Shown: piece after piece, positions 8,513 through 16,889 of the stretch | How the letters are laid out: each line of letters begins with the position of its first letter | How positions within the stretch are numbered: position 1 is the stretch's first letter | Assembly: GCA_036506155.1 (NCBI GenBank) | Contig: DASXSF010000076.1 | Span: forward strand, 1 to 54,022 | Length of the DNA: 54,022 nucleotides | Reading direction: 5' to 3' | DNA from: DASXRA01 sp036506155 | Lineage (GTDB): Bacteria; Actinomycetota; Actinomycetes; Mycobacteriales; Jatrophihabitantaceae | The notes under the pieces: model-generated | What the model was told of the DNA's origin: nothing | The model's database searches: none | Seen by the model: only the letters and a program-made list of their open reading frames with translations | Program-made: the position numbers and the translations under genes

Positions 8513-11500
8513 TTACAGCTCGCTTACAGCGGCGAGGCCGTCGGCGCGCCCGGTCTCTGCGAACAGCCGGCGTGCCTCGGAAAGGAACGGCGTGGGATCG
8601 TCGCCGGCGCGGCAGGTCGCCTCGGCCAGATCGACGAGCACCCACGCGAGGTGCATCGGCGAGTCGAGCAAGCGCTCGACCTCGACCTCCTCCGTGAACG
8701 CCCGCCGGGCCGCGGGCACATCGCCCTCGACCAGCGCCAGCGCACCGAGATGCGAGAGGGCGGCATAAAGCCCGGGACGGTCGCCGTGCTCACGGAACAT
8801 CGCTTCGCTGCGCTCGACCATGGCGCGGCCACGACCCAGGTCGCCGGCCATCGCGATCCAGTAACCGAGGTTGGCGATCGTCTGGCCGATGCTGCGTGCG
8901 TCCCGGGTGCGCCGGAACATGCGCAGCGCCGCCTCGAGCTGGGCCTGCGCGCGAGGCATCTCATTGGTGGCTCCGGCCAGGTTGCCCAGCCGCGACAGCG
9001 CAAGCGCGATGCCCGCGTCGTCGTCGGCATCCTCGAAGATCGCGAGCGCTCGCTCGTACCTTTCCCGGGCGAGCTCGTGGTCGTCGGCCTCGCGGGCGAC
9101 GCTGCCGAGATTGGCGAGGACGTAGCCGACCGCCAGCCGCCCGGTCGGTTCGATGAACGAGGTCGCGGTTTCCTCGAAGATCACGTAGCGCGGGTCTCGT
9201 CCGCGCTCGTGGCGCGGGATGGGCATGACGTTGAACACCGGCACCGGCTCGCCGGACAGCCGCTCCACCCGGTCCAGCACATCCGTCAGCACAGGCTCCG
9301 CGTCGGCAGGCCGGCCCTGCATGGACGCGATGGCGGCCATGCCGAAAAGTGCCGCGGCCGCCTGCGCCTCAAGGCCGTGCTCGGTGGCCACCGCGAGGGC
9401 CGTGTCGAAAGCCGCCAGCGAGCGCTCGAACTCCTGGGTGAGCCAGGCCTGCACACCCACGTAGAACTGGGCGCGGCTCACCCCGGCCGGATCGCCGAGT
9501 TCGGTGAAGATGCGCACCCGCTCCGCGGCGTAGACGTCCCAGGCGCTGATGCGTCCCGCCCGGTTGGTGAGCCCGCACACGCCGAGAAGGGCGCGCGTCC
9601 GGTCCGGCGTCGGACTCGGCGTTGCGTCGACCGCTCGCTGCAGCGCCTGCAGCCCCTCGGCCAGCCGCCCGGAGCGAAACCAGTACCGCCACAGCAGCCC
9701 GGCGAGGCGCAGTGCGGCGGCCGGGTCCGTCTCCTGCAGCCATGCGAGGGCAGCGCGCAGGTTGCCGTCCTCGACGGCCAGCAGCCGGAACGCGCCTGGC
9801 CGGCCCGTATGCGCGAGCTCGGGCTCGGCCTGCTCGGCAACGGCAAGCACCCACGCCGCGTGCCGGTTGCGCAACTGTCCCGTCTCACCGCTTCCGGTAA
9901 GCCGCTCGGTGGCGTATTCGCGGATCGTCTCCAGCAGCCGGTACCGTGGGGCGCCCTCCACGGCAGTGACGAGCGAGCGGTCGACCAGGCCGGTGAGCAA
10001 CTCGGCGACGGACGCGCGGTCTAGCCGCTCGTCAGGGCATACCGCCTCGGCGGCGGCCAGCGTGAACCCGCCCGCGAAGACGGCCAGCCGGCGTAGCAGC
10101 AACCGTTCCGACTCGATGAGCAGGTCGTGACTCCAGTCGACGGTGGCGCGCAGCGTCTGCTGCCGGGTGAGCCCGATCCGGCTGCCGCCGACGAGCAGTG
10201 CGAACCGGTCGTCCAGTCGGGCCACGAGCTCGGACAACTGCAGCGTTCGCAGGCGGGCGGCGGCGAGCTCGAGGGCGAGTGGCAAACCATCAAGGCGGCG
10301 GCACAGCGTGACGACGTCTGCCGCATTGCCGTCCTTGAGCGCGAACCCGGGCGCGGCCGCGGCGGCGCGCTCCAACAGCAGCCGCACCGACTCGTAGCGC
10401 TCCGGCGCGGTGGCCCCATCGGGCAGCGCCAGCGACGGCACGCGCCAGACGACCTCGCCCGGCAGCAGCAACGGCTGCCGGCTGGTGGCGAGCACGGTGA
10501 GGTTGGGCGCGTTGGTCAGCAGTTGGTGTGCGAGCGCTGCCGCGGCGTCGACGAGGTGTTCGCAGTTGTCGACGACGAGCAGCATCGGGGCAAGCTGGCG
10601 CTTGATTCGGTGTGCGATGGCCGCCGTCGGATCGACGTCCGGGGTCTGCTGCACACTGAGCGTGGCGGCGAGTGCTCGCGGCACCGCATCGGACGTCGAC
10701 AGCGGCGCCAGCTCGACCAGGTGCACGCCGCCCGGGTACTCCTCGAGCTGTGCCTCGGCGAGCTCGACGGCAAGGCGGGTCTTGCCGCAACCGCCGGTGC
10801 CGGTGAGCGTCAACAGCCGGGTGTGTCGCAGCAGGGCCTGCACGTCGGTCAGCTCGCGCTCCCGGCCGACGAAACTCGACAGCCGAAGCGGCAAATTGTG
10901 CGGCGTGGCGACAGGGGCGTGTTCGGGCCGCGCGGCGAGCTCGCGGCCGAGCTCTTGTGTTTCGGCGGCCGGCACGACGCCGAGTTCGTCGCGCAGCGAC
11001 TCGACGAGATGGTGGAACGTCGCGACCGCAGCCGAGCGGCGTCCGGCGGCCAGTTGCGTGCGGATGAGCAGCCTGGCGACCCCCTCGTCGAGCGGGTCGG
11101 CGGCGTGCACCGGTCGGAGCAGGGCGAGCGCCGCCTCGTGGTCACCGGCATTCACCTGCGCGACCGCGAGGTCCGCGACCAGGCCGTGGTGGCGGCGGCG
11201 CAGCTCGGTGCGGCGCGGCTCGCTCCACGGCTCGTAGCGGTCCCCGGGCAGCAGCTCGCCGCCATACAAGGCGACGGCCGCTTGCGCGTGGTCGGGGCGG
11301 CCGGTTCGCTCTGCCAGCTCGGCCGCCGCCTCGAACTCGTCCACGTCGACTGCGACCGGTTCGCCCAGGACGATTCGTTCGTCGCGCAGCTGCAGGTACG
11401 CCTCGGCCAGCACCGCGCGGCGAGCGGCGAACAGCGCCTGGTGCAGGTTGTTGGCACCCGAGGCAGCGTCCGGCCACATCGCCTCGATGAGCTCGTCGCG

Positions 11501-11635
11501 GTGCCGGACATGTCCGGGTGCGAGCGCCAGGAGCTTGACGAGGGTGCGTGCCTTGCGGCGCCGCCACGCAGCGTCGGCTACTTCGCGTCCGTCCACTTGG
11601 ACCGCGAAGTCGCCGAGCAGCCGCACGCGCAGCAC
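8513..11635 (-). CDS. SARP/AfsR-like transcriptional regulator (winged helix-BTAD-NB-ARC-TPR)
   Basis: About 1040 residues from a GTG preceded by a G-rich ribosome site. Domains in order: an OmpR-type winged helix (about 1-95, beginning RVRLLGDFAVQVDG), a bacterial transcriptional activation domain (about 100-240), an NB-ARC-like ATPase with P-loop LTGTGGCGKTRLAVE near residue 285, Walker B MLLVVDNCEHLVD and a GLPLALELAAARLR motif, then a long helical TPR region with an ALALSRLGNLAG-type repeat. AfsR-like proteins switch on specialised-metabolism genes. It is transcribed towards the FAD oxidoreductase 50 bases downstream, a likely target or co-transcribed partner. In-frame alternative GTG starts exist at 11671 and 11626. 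Confidence 0.88.
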   Translation of the reverse strand: MLRVRLLGDFAVQVDGREVADAAWRRRKARTLVKLLALAPGHVRHRDELIEAMWPDAASGANNLHQALFAARRAVLAEAYLQLRDERIVLGEPVAVDVDEFEAAAELAERTGRPDHAQAAVALYGGELLPGDRYEPWSEPRRTELRRRHHGLVADLAVAQVNAGDHEAALALLRPVHAADPLDEGVARLLIRTQLAAGRRSAAVATFHHLVESLRDELGVVPAAETQELGRELAARPEHAPVATPHNLPLRLSSFVGRERELTDVQALLRHTRLLTLTGTGGCGKTRLAVELAEAQLEEYPGGVHLVELAPLSTSDAVPRALAATLSVQQTPDVDPTAAIAHRIKRQLAPMLLVVDNCEHLVDAAAALAHQLLTNAPNLTVLATSRQPLLLPGEVVWRVPSLALPDGATAPERYESVRLLLERAAAAAPGFALKDGNAADVVTLCRRLDGLPLALELAAARLRTLQLSELVARLDDRFALLVGGSRIGLTRQQTLRATVDWSHDLLIESERLLLRRLAVFAGGFTLAAAEAVCPDERLDRASVAELLTGLVDRSLVTAVEGAPRYRLLETIREYATERLTGSGETGQLRNRHAAWVLAVAEQAEPELAHTGRPGAFRLLAVEDGNLRAALAWLQETDPAAALRLAGLLWRYWFRSGRLAEGLQALQRAVDATPSPTPDRTRALLGVCGLTNRAGRISAWDVYAAERVRIFTELGDPAGVSRAQFYVGVQAWLTQEFERSLAAFDTALAVATEHGLEAQAAAALFGMAAIASMQGRPADAEPVLTDVLDRVERLSGEPVPVFNVMPIPRHERGRDPRYVIFEETATSFIEPTGRLAVGYVLANLGSVAREADDHELARERYERALAIFEDADDDAGIALALSRLGNLAGATNEMPRAQAQLEAALRMFRRTRDARSIGQTIANLGYWIAMAGDLGRGRAMVERSEAMFREHGDRPGLYAALSHLGALALVEGDVPAARRAFTEEVEVERLLDSPMHLAWVLVDLAEATCRAGDDPTPFLSEARRLFAETGRADGLAAVSEL

Positions 11636-11699
11636 CGCACCCCCCGGTCGCAGTATGAGCGCGTCCCGCACCCCATGGATACCTCGGTACCGTGCTGCC

Positions 11700-12464
11700 G
11701 TGGATGATCTCGCGCTCGCGCTGTCGTTGGCAGACGCCGCAGACACGATCACCTTGGGACGTTTCGGGGCACGCGACCTCGTCGTGCACACCAAGCCCGA
11801 CCTGACTCCGGTGACCGACGCCGACCGTGCCGTCGAGGAGTCGCTACGCCACCGGCTGGCCGATGCGCGACCGGAGGACGCGGTCTGGGGTGAGGAGTTC
11901 GGCCGCTCCGGCGATGCCACGCGCCACTGGGTGATCGATCCGATCGATGGCACGAAGAACTTCGTCCGCGGTGTGCCGGTGTGGGCGACGCTGATCGCGC
12001 TGCTGGACGGCCCCGACCCGGTGGTCGGAGTGGTGTCGGCGCCGGCGCTCGCGCGACGGTGGTGGGCCCGGCGCGGCGGCGGGGCGTGGGTGAGCGCCCT
12101 GGGTGCCGAGCCGCGGCGGCTGGCGGTGTCGCGGGTGGCCTCGCTCGCCGACGCCAGCCTGTCCTATGCGTCGATCGGCGCGTGGGCGGCGTCGCGGGAC
12201 CGGTTCCTTGCCCTGGCGCGCCGGGTGTGGCGAACCCGGGCGTACGGGGACTTCTGGTCGTACATGCTCGTCGCCGAGGGCGCCGTCGACGTCGCCGCTG
12301 AACCGGAATTGTCGCTGTGGGACATGGCCGCGATCGCGCCCATCGTCGTCGAGGCCGGGGGGCGGTTCACCGGCTTGGACGGCGTCCCAGGTGTCCAGCA
12401 AGGCAACGCCGCAGCCAGCAACGGCCTGCTGCACGACGCGCTACTGGCGGCGCTTGGGCAGTAA
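11700..12464 (+). CDS. hisN: Histidinol-phosphatase, inositol monophosphatase family
   Basis: 254 residues from a GTG start. The inositol-monophosphatase signatures are present: GEEFG (metal-binding Glu), WVIDPIDGTKNFVRG (metal ligands DxxD), and the C-terminal LWDMAAIAPIVVEAGG. Actinobacterial proteins of this type usually serve as the HisN histidinol-phosphate phosphatase; inositol or 3'-phosphoadenosine phosphatase activity is the alternative. The gene is divergent from the SARP regulator, with 64 bases between starts, and its 3' end overlaps queA by 24 bases in convergent orientation. Other his genes are not in the window. Confidence 0.85.
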   Translation: MDDLALALSLADAADTITLGRFGARDLVVHTKPDLTPVTDADRAVEESLRHRLADARPEDAVWGEEFGRSGDATRHWVIDPIDGTKNFVRGVPVWATLIALLDGPDPVVGVVSAPALARRWWARRGGGAWVSALGAEPRRLAVSRVASLADASLSYASIGAWAASRDRFLALARRVWRTRAYGDFWSYMLVAEGAVDVAAEPELSLWDMAAIAPIVVEAGGRFTGLDGVPGVQQGNAAASNGLLHDALLAALGQ

Positions 12465-13448
12465 CAGGCAGCTGTCGCCGAATTCGTGCCACAAGTAGCG
12501 GTGCCGCAAGGCCTCCTGATAGGCCGGAGCCACCAGCTCGGCGCCGGCAACCGCTTCGAGTAACCACAAATGGGAGGCGCCCGGCGCGTGCCAGCCGGTG
12601 ATCAGTCCGTCGACGACCCGGGCGGGACGATTCGGTCCGAGCACCAGGTCCGTCCAACCCGATCTCGGGCCGACCCAGCCGTCGACGTGCGCCACGGTCT
12701 CCAAGGCGCGCGTCACCGTCGTGCCGACCGCGACGACGCGGCCGCCGGACGCACGGGTGAGGTTGACGAGGCGTGCCGTCGCGCGTGGAACGCGGTATCG
12801 CTCGGGCAGCGGCGGCTCGCCCTCCTCCAGCGACGAGACCCCCGTGTGCAAGGTGATCGGTGCGACGATCACGCCGGCGCTGACCAACTCCGTGACAAGA
12901 CCCGTCGTGAATGGGCGCCCGGCGCTCGGCATCTCTGCGCTGCCGGGATCGCGAGCAAACACGGTCTGGTATGCGTCGAGCGGCCAGCGGCCCTTGACGT
13001 ATGAATACGTTACGGGCCGTCCGTGTCTCGCGAGGTAGTCGAGGACGTCGGCCTCGACGCCGACGCCGGCTCGCCAGAGTCGCCCGCGCGACTCCATCAG
13101 GGCGACGATCACGCCTGCCGGCAGCGTGATCCGCTCACCGGCCGACGCGTCGGGCACCGGGCCGGTCGCGTTCGCCGCCGGACGCACCTCGACGAGCCAC
13201 GTCCCGTCGTCGAGCGCCGTCGAAAAATGGACGGTGACTTCGCGGCCGTCCCGGCGCGTGCCGTCGACCGCGGCGGCGAGCGTGGCCGACGTGTTCACCA
13301 CGACAAGATCGCCCGGCGCCAGGAAGGCCCCGATGTCGGCGAATCGCGCGTGCGCCATGCCGTCGGGCCGGGCGACGAGCAGGCGCACCTGGTCGCGCAA
13401 CTCCGGCGGCCTCGTCGCGGCCAGCTCGCCCGGCAACTCGAATTTCAT
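12441..13448 (-). CDS. queA: S-adenosylmethionine:tRNA ribosyltransferase-isomerase
   Basis: 335 residues. QueA transfers the ribosyl moiety of SAM to preQ1 in the tRNA wobble position, giving epoxyqueuosine. The family features are an N-terminal RPPELRDQVRLLV segment, GDLVVVNTSATL, the central PFTTGLVTELVSAGV and LHTGVSS stretches, and a C-terminal YQEALRHRYLWHEFGDSCLL tail. The start is the ATG at 13448, where ATGA overlaps the SDR stop; the frame is open further upstream but inside the SDR gene. The protein is slightly shorter than E. coli QueA (about 356). Coupled translation with the SDR gene places it under the same promoter, possibly SoxR-controlled. Confidence 0.88.
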   Translation of the reverse strand: MKFELPGELAATRPPELRDQVRLLVARPDGMAHARFADIGAFLAPGDLVVVNTSATLAAAVDGTRRDGREVTVHFSTALDDGTWLVEVRPAANATGPVPDASAGERITLPAGVIVALMESRGRLWRAGVGVEADVLDYLARHGRPVTYSYVKGRWPLDAYQTVFARDPGSAEMPSAGRPFTTGLVTELVSAGVIVAPITLHTGVSSLEEGEPPLPERYRVPRATARLVNLTRASGGRVVAVGTTVTRALETVAHVDGWVGPRSGWTDLVLGPNRPARVVDGLITGWHAPGASHLWLLEAVAGAELVAPAYQEALRHRYLWHEFGDSCLLLPKRRQ

Positions 13449-14122
13449 GCCGGCTCCAGCGCTTGCGCGCGGTACCGGCCGCTGGGTGGGCGCTCGTCGA
13501 GCAGCCGCAACAGGCCGGGCACCACGGTTTCCGGGTCCGGCCGGTCCGAGATGTCCTCGCCGGGAAACGCCGCCTGGTGCATCTCCGTGCGCATGTCGCC
13601 CGGGTCGACGGCGTACACCGATAGTTCTGCGTGCTCGGCAGCCAGAATCGCGCTGAGGTGGTCGAGAGCCGCCTTCGCCGAGCCGTAGCCACCCCAACCC
13701 GCGTACGGTTCGACGGCAGCATCTGAGCTGATATTCAGTACGGCTGCATGTTCTGCGAACACCGGCAACACCTGCTGGATTAGCGCCAACGGCGCGATCA
13801 CGTCCACCTCGTAGACCCACGCGAACTCGTCCAGCGGATACTCAGCCAGGCTGGGCATCGGACTTGGGCCGAGATAGCTGGCGTTGTTGACGAGCAGGCT
13901 GAGCCGGCCCCGTTCCGCAACCGCGGCGGCCAGTGCCTTGCGGTGCCGCGGGTTCGTCACGTCGCCGGGGATGGCGACGGCATCCGGCAGCTCCTGGGCG
14001 ACGGCCTCAAGGGCGGCCGCTCCGCGAGCATCGAGGACGAGCGTCCAGCCCCGGTCGGCCAGCGCGCGCGCCAGCGCCCGACCCAGGCCCTTCGACGCGC
14101 CAGTGATCAATCCGATGGGCAT
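13445..14122 (-). CDS. Short-chain dehydrogenase/reductase
   Basis: 225 residues, a classical SDR with the NAD(P)-binding TGASKGLG motif at the N-terminus, NNAS in the core and the YxxxK active site in GYGSAKAALDHL, with the catalytic Ser in the NISSDAA strand. A GGAGGG ribosome site lies 5 bases before the ATG. The substrate is unknown. It is transcribed divergently from soxR across an 81-base gap containing a perfect inverted repeat and good -35/-10 hexamers, so induction by redox-active compounds is a reasonable inference. queA follows with an ATGA overlap. Confidence 0.85.
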   Translation of the reverse strand: MPIGLITGASKGLGRALARALADRGWTLVLDARGAAALEAVAQELPDAVAIPGDVTNPRHRKALAAAVAERGRLSLLVNNASYLGPSPMPSLAEYPLDEFAWVYEVDVIAPLALIQQVLPVFAEHAAVLNISSDAAVEPYAGWGGYGSAKAALDHLSAILAAEHAELSVYAVDPGDMRTEMHQAAFPGEDISDRPDPETVVPGLLRLLDERPPSGRYRAQALEPA

Positions 14123-14158
14123 GTGCCCTCCTTGCGATCTCGACGTGTTGCCGTCATC

Positions 14159-14186
14159 CTGATAGTTGAAGTCAACTTCAAGTCAA
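14159..14186 (-). promoter_or_regulatory. Candidate SDR-queA promoter
   Basis: On the minus strand, TTGACT (14186-14181) and TATCAG (14164-14159) are separated by 16 bases, and the 7+2+7 inverted repeat lies between them. Position and architecture resemble a MerR-family controlled promoter, although MerR/SoxR promoters usually have a longer 19-20 base spacer. Confidence 0.5.
14166..14181. promoter_or_regulatory. SoxR-type operator (inverted repeat)
   Basis: TTGAAGT-CA-ACTTCAA is a perfect 7-bp inverted repeat with a 2-bp centre, lying between soxR and the SDR gene. It resembles the enterobacterial and Streptomyces SoxR box with its CTCAAGT/ACTTGAG-type arms. The adjacent gene encodes a SoxR with the full iron-sulphur cysteine set, so this is the natural target site. 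Confidence 0.65.
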
Positions 14187-14203
14187 GTCAGGAACTTCGC
14201 TCC

Positions 14204-14659
14204 ATGCGAACAACAGACCTGCTCACGGTCGGTGAGGTGGCACACCGCAGCGGATTCGCCCCGTCCGCGTTGCGCTTCTACGAACGGGTCGGCTTGGTGC
14301 ACGCGGCCCGCACGTCGGGCGGGCAGCGCCGCTACCAACGCAACGTGCTGCGGCGGCTGGCGTTCATCCGTGCGGCGCGCAACGTCGGGCTGTCTCTGGA
14401 CGAGGTAGCCGCCGCGCTGGCGACCCTGCCCGACGGGCGCGCCCCTACGAAGGAGGACTGGTCGCGGCTGTCGCGGAGCTGGCGGGGGCGCCTCGACGAG
14501 CAGATCGCCGCGCTGACCAAGCTGCGTGACGGACTCGACTCGTGCATCGGTTGCGGGTGCCTGTCGCTGCGCACCTGCGCGATGTCGAACCCCGATGACA
14601 CACTTGCTGCGCGTGGGCCCGGCGCGGCGTACCTGCCTCCCGCGCTACGCGCGCACTGA
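14204..14659 (+). CDS. soxR: Redox-sensitive transcriptional activator SoxR
   Basis: 151 residues, MerR family. The N-terminal winged helix contains TVGEVAHRSGFAPSALRFYE, a dimerisation helix follows, and the [2Fe-2S] loop has cysteines C114, C117, C119 and C125 in the SoxR spacing CxxCxCx5C. SoxR is activated by oxidation of the cluster, in actinobacteria mainly by redox-active small molecules. The start is the ATG at 14204 with a weak AGGA site; longer in-frame extension is not conserved in character. An operator-like palindrome lies 22 bases upstream and the divergent SDR gene is the probable target. The 3' end overlaps the convergent acyltransferase by 15 bases. Confidence 0.92.
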   Translation: MRTTDLLTVGEVAHRSGFAPSALRFYERVGLVHAARTSGGQRRYQRNVLRRLAFIRAARNVGLSLDEVAAALATLPDGRAPTKEDWSRLSRSWRGRLDEQIAALTKLRDGLDSCIGCGCLSLRTCAMSNPDDTLAARGPGAAYLPPALRAH

Positions 14660-15253
14660 TGCTCGTCGGCCGGCGGCGACCGGCGGAGCCAGCGCCCGGA
14701 TGGCGGCCAGCGCCCGCCGGGTCAGCGCGAGCGGCGTCTCCTCCCCATTGAGCGGCAATTCGAAGTACTCGACCCGCAGCCGCGGCCGCTTCGGGAACCG
14801 CGCGATGTCGACGGAGCCGGTCAAGACCCCGCACACCACGCGGGTCTCCGGTACCGCCACCGCCAACCGGCCCGCTCCGCTGTGGGCGCGCAGAGTCGCG
14901 CCCCGGGAGATCGTGCCCTCCGGGAACACCCCCACGCAGGCGCCGGCACGCAACTGCTCGATCGCAGCGCCGAGCGCCTCGGTGTCGCCGCGGCCGCGCT
15001 CGATCGGGATCTGCCCCATGGCGCTCAGCACCCACGCGAGCGGCCGGGACCGCCACAGCGACGCCTTGGCAAGTGCGCGGATTTGCCGCCGCGGGGCGGT
15101 CGCCACCCCGGCGACGACCGGGTCCCAGTAGCTGTCGTGATTGCCCATCAGCACGGTTGGCCCGCTCAGCGGAACGCAATCAAGGCCGACCACCTCCAGC
15201 CGCCCCCACCACCGCACGATCGGGGTGGCCAGTGCCATGACGAGCCGGTACAT
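14645..15253 (-). CDS. Lysophospholipid acyltransferase (1-acyl-glycerol-3-phosphate acyltransferase, PlsC family)
   Basis: About 202 residues. The PlsC-type active-site motif HDSYWD (HxxxxD) lies in LMGNHDSYWDP and the second block FPEG in VGVFPEGTISRG, followed by the substrate-pocket strand. The enzyme would acylate lysophosphatidic acid or a similar acceptor at the inner membrane face. The start is uncertain: the ATG at 15253 is used here and a GTG at 15277 is the main alternative; neither has a clear ribosome site. Confidence 0.82.
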   Translation of the reverse strand: MYRLVMALATPIVRWWGRLEVVGLDCVPLSGPTVLMGNHDSYWDPVVAGVATAPRRQIRALAKASLWRSRPLAWVLSAMGQIPIERGRGDTEALGAAIEQLRAGACVGVFPEGTISRGATLRAHSGAGRLAVAVPETRVVCGVLTGSVDIARFPKRPRLRVEYFELPLNGEETPLALTRRALAAIRALAPPVAAGRRASVRA

Positions 15254-15335
15254 AGGCAGCGAGCGGTCACCAGTCACGAGGGCATCATCGAGGATGTGGT
15301 GGCGCCGGTGCAGGTCGGGGCCCGGGTGTCGTGGC

Positions 15336-15791
15336 CTATCGGCGCGCTGAGCGTGCCTTCGTGGCAAGTAGGGCGTACGCGCACAGCGCGAGCACGCTGA
15401 CCTCGATGAACGTCGCCACCAGCACCGACGGCTCCAGCCAGTTGCCGACGTCGTCGTGGTCGAACGGCAGGTCGGCGCTGCGGGTGACCACATAGCCGAC
15501 GATCGGCCCGAGGGCGACGAGAGCGCTCAGCTGCCAGACCGGCGTGGCGTCCTGGTAGACGAGTGCACCGCCGACGACTACGGCGGCGATGACCAGCACG
15601 AGGAACAGCGCGCCCAGCCCGGGCGACTCGCGCCAGGTGTCCGGGAGCTCGACCAGATGGATGAGGGCGATTCCTGCCAGGCCCACGACCGTGAGGCCAC
15701 GGACGAGCAGACGGCGGGCGTCAGTATCGATTTCGCCGGCGCGCTCGATCTGGGTCGCATTCCATACTGCGGAACTGGGCGGGTGGGTCAT
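15336..15791 (-). CDS. Hypothetical membrane protein
   Basis: About 151 residues from the ATG at 15791, which has an AAGG site nine bases upstream; an in-frame ATG at 15821 is possible. Four hydrophobic segments are visible: LTVVGLAGIALIHLVEL, ALFLVLVIAAVVVGGALVY, LSALVALGPIVGYVV and VLVATFIEVSVLALCAYALL. The C-terminal tail is short and basic. I recognise no family or function. It lies 82 bases upstream of the acyltransferase on the same strand. Confidence 0.65.
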   Translation of the reverse strand: MTHPPSSAVWNATQIERAGEIDTDARRLLVRGLTVVGLAGIALIHLVELPDTWRESPGLGALFLVLVIAAVVVGGALVYQDATPVWQLSALVALGPIVGYVVTRSADLPFDHDDVGNWLEPSVLVATFIEVSVLALCAYALLATKARSARR

Positions 15792-15865
15792 CGCGAGCCT
15801 TTCGGACGAGCAATTCGGCATCTACCACTCATCACGTGACACGCCGGTCCGCGGTTCAGCTCGCC

Positions 15866-16390
15866 TCAGGTCGCTAGGCCGTCGATCACCTCCGCGGCGG
15901 GAAGCCTGCCCAGAGCCTCGGCCGGAAGCGCGAGCTTCGAGGCGCGGATCCCGCTGCCGATGACCACGACATCGCGCCGCAGCACAGCAGCGTCGATTAG
16001 CACCGGCCACTCGGCGGGCAATCCGATCGGAGTGATGCCGCCGTACTCCATGCCGGTCAGCCGCACTGCGTCATCCATCGGCGCGAATGACGCCTTGCGG
16101 GCGACGAGCCTGCGGCGCACCACGCCGTTGACGTCGGCGCGTGTCGCGGCCAGCACCACGCAAGCCGCATACGACGTGTCGGAGCCGCGGCGACCGGCGA
16201 TGACGACGCAGTTCGCCGAGTCGTCGGGCGAAACGCCGTACCGCTCGCAGAACGCCGCGGTGTCGGCGAGCGACGGGTCGATAGGGGCTACGGAGACCTC
16301 GGCGTCCCACGAGGCCAGCGCCCTGGCGACCGGAGCGGCGACCAGTTCGCCGTGTGCCGGGCGCCATTCCAACGTGCCGAGAGCGATCAC
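15866..16390 (-). CDS. YbaK/EbsC-family aminoacyl-tRNA deacylase-like protein
   Basis: About 174 residues from a GTG at 16390. The YbaK/EbsC fold is indicated by the NCVVIAGRRGSDTSYAACVV strand region, the VRRRLVARKASFAPMDDAVRLTGMEYGGITPIGLP block with its conserved Lys and GxxPxG loop, and the C-terminal VLRRDVVVIGSGIRASKL segment. Family members hydrolyse mischarged tRNAs in trans. The exact tRNA substrate is not predictable. It is divergent from the antiporter regulatory subunit gene, with only 18 bases between starts. Confidence 0.8.
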   Translation of the reverse strand: MIALGTLEWRPAHGELVAAPVARALASWDAEVSVAPIDPSLADTAAFCERYGVSPDDSANCVVIAGRRGSDTSYAACVVLAATRADVNGVVRRRLVARKASFAPMDDAVRLTGMEYGGITPIGLPAEWPVLIDAAVLRRDVVVIGSGIRASKLALPAEALGRLPAAEVIDGLAT

Positions 16391-16408
16391 CCCCGTAGTC
16401 TTGCCGAC

Positions 16409-16889
16409 GTGAGTGTGGACATCACCAGCCGGGTACTTCCCGGCATCGGTGTGTGTGTGCCACGAGTTGGCGCTGCACGAGGGCCGGCACGTCGGCATCG
16501 TGATCCGGCGGACCGGCCAGCGCGACTTCGTGATCTACGACGACGAGGGCGACGGCGCCGCCGCCGGCGTCACGCTCACCGGCGAGGAGGCGATCGCCGT
16601 CGCCGAAGTCCTGGCCGCACCGCGGGTGGTGTTCCCGTCGCCGGTCGAGGGCCTGGTCGTCGAGCAGCTGCCCGTCCCGGACGGCTCGCCGTTCGCGGGC
16701 CGCCCGCTAGGTGAGACGCATGCGCGCACGCGCACCGGCGCGTCGATCGTCGCAGTGCTGCGGGAGGGCACCGCGCTGCCCTCGCCGACGCCCGAGTTTG
16801 TGCTGCACGTCGACGACCTGGTCGTCATCGTGGGGACGCGGACCGCGATCGACCAGCTGGCACGCATCCTGGACGGCAGCGCGGAGTGA
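16409..16889 (+). CDS. K+/H+ antiporter regulatory subunit (TrkA-C/RCK-C), out of frame near the N-terminus
   Basis: The family N-terminus, VSVDITSRVLPGIG, is encoded from the GTG at 16409, but the rest (CHELALHEGRHVGIVIRR onward, ending in a TrkA-C domain with ASIVAVLREG and VDDLVVIVG) is in another frame. The switch falls exactly on a (GT)5G tract at 16449-16459. Adding two bases or removing four would restore a normal protein of about 160 residues. As read, only a shortened product from an internal GTG (16413 or 16449) could be made. This may be a pseudogene, a phase-variable switch or a sequencing error. The TGA overlaps the antiporter start by 4 bases. Confidence 0.8.
16449..16459 (+). 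repeat. (GT)5G dinucleotide tract at a frameshift
   Basis: Eleven bases of alternating G and T mark the point where the reading frame of the antiporter regulatory subunit breaks. Length change by slipped-strand mispairing would switch the frame. Confidence 0.85.

Noticed and set aside
6861..8768. Plus-strand open frame across the FAD oxidoreductase and the regulator end
   Set aside because: It spans two real genes and an intergenic gap and shows no conserved motif.
10127..11707. Plus-strand open frame of about 526 codons opposite the SARP regulator
   Set aside because: Composition is Arg/Gln/Gly-rich with no motif, while the minus strand has a full winged helix, BTAD and NB-ARC domain.
16413..16889. 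Treating the antiporter subunit as an intact gene starting at the GTG at 16413
   Set aside because: That start drops the conserved LPGIG N-terminus, which is present just upstream in another frame; a frame break at the GT tract explains both.
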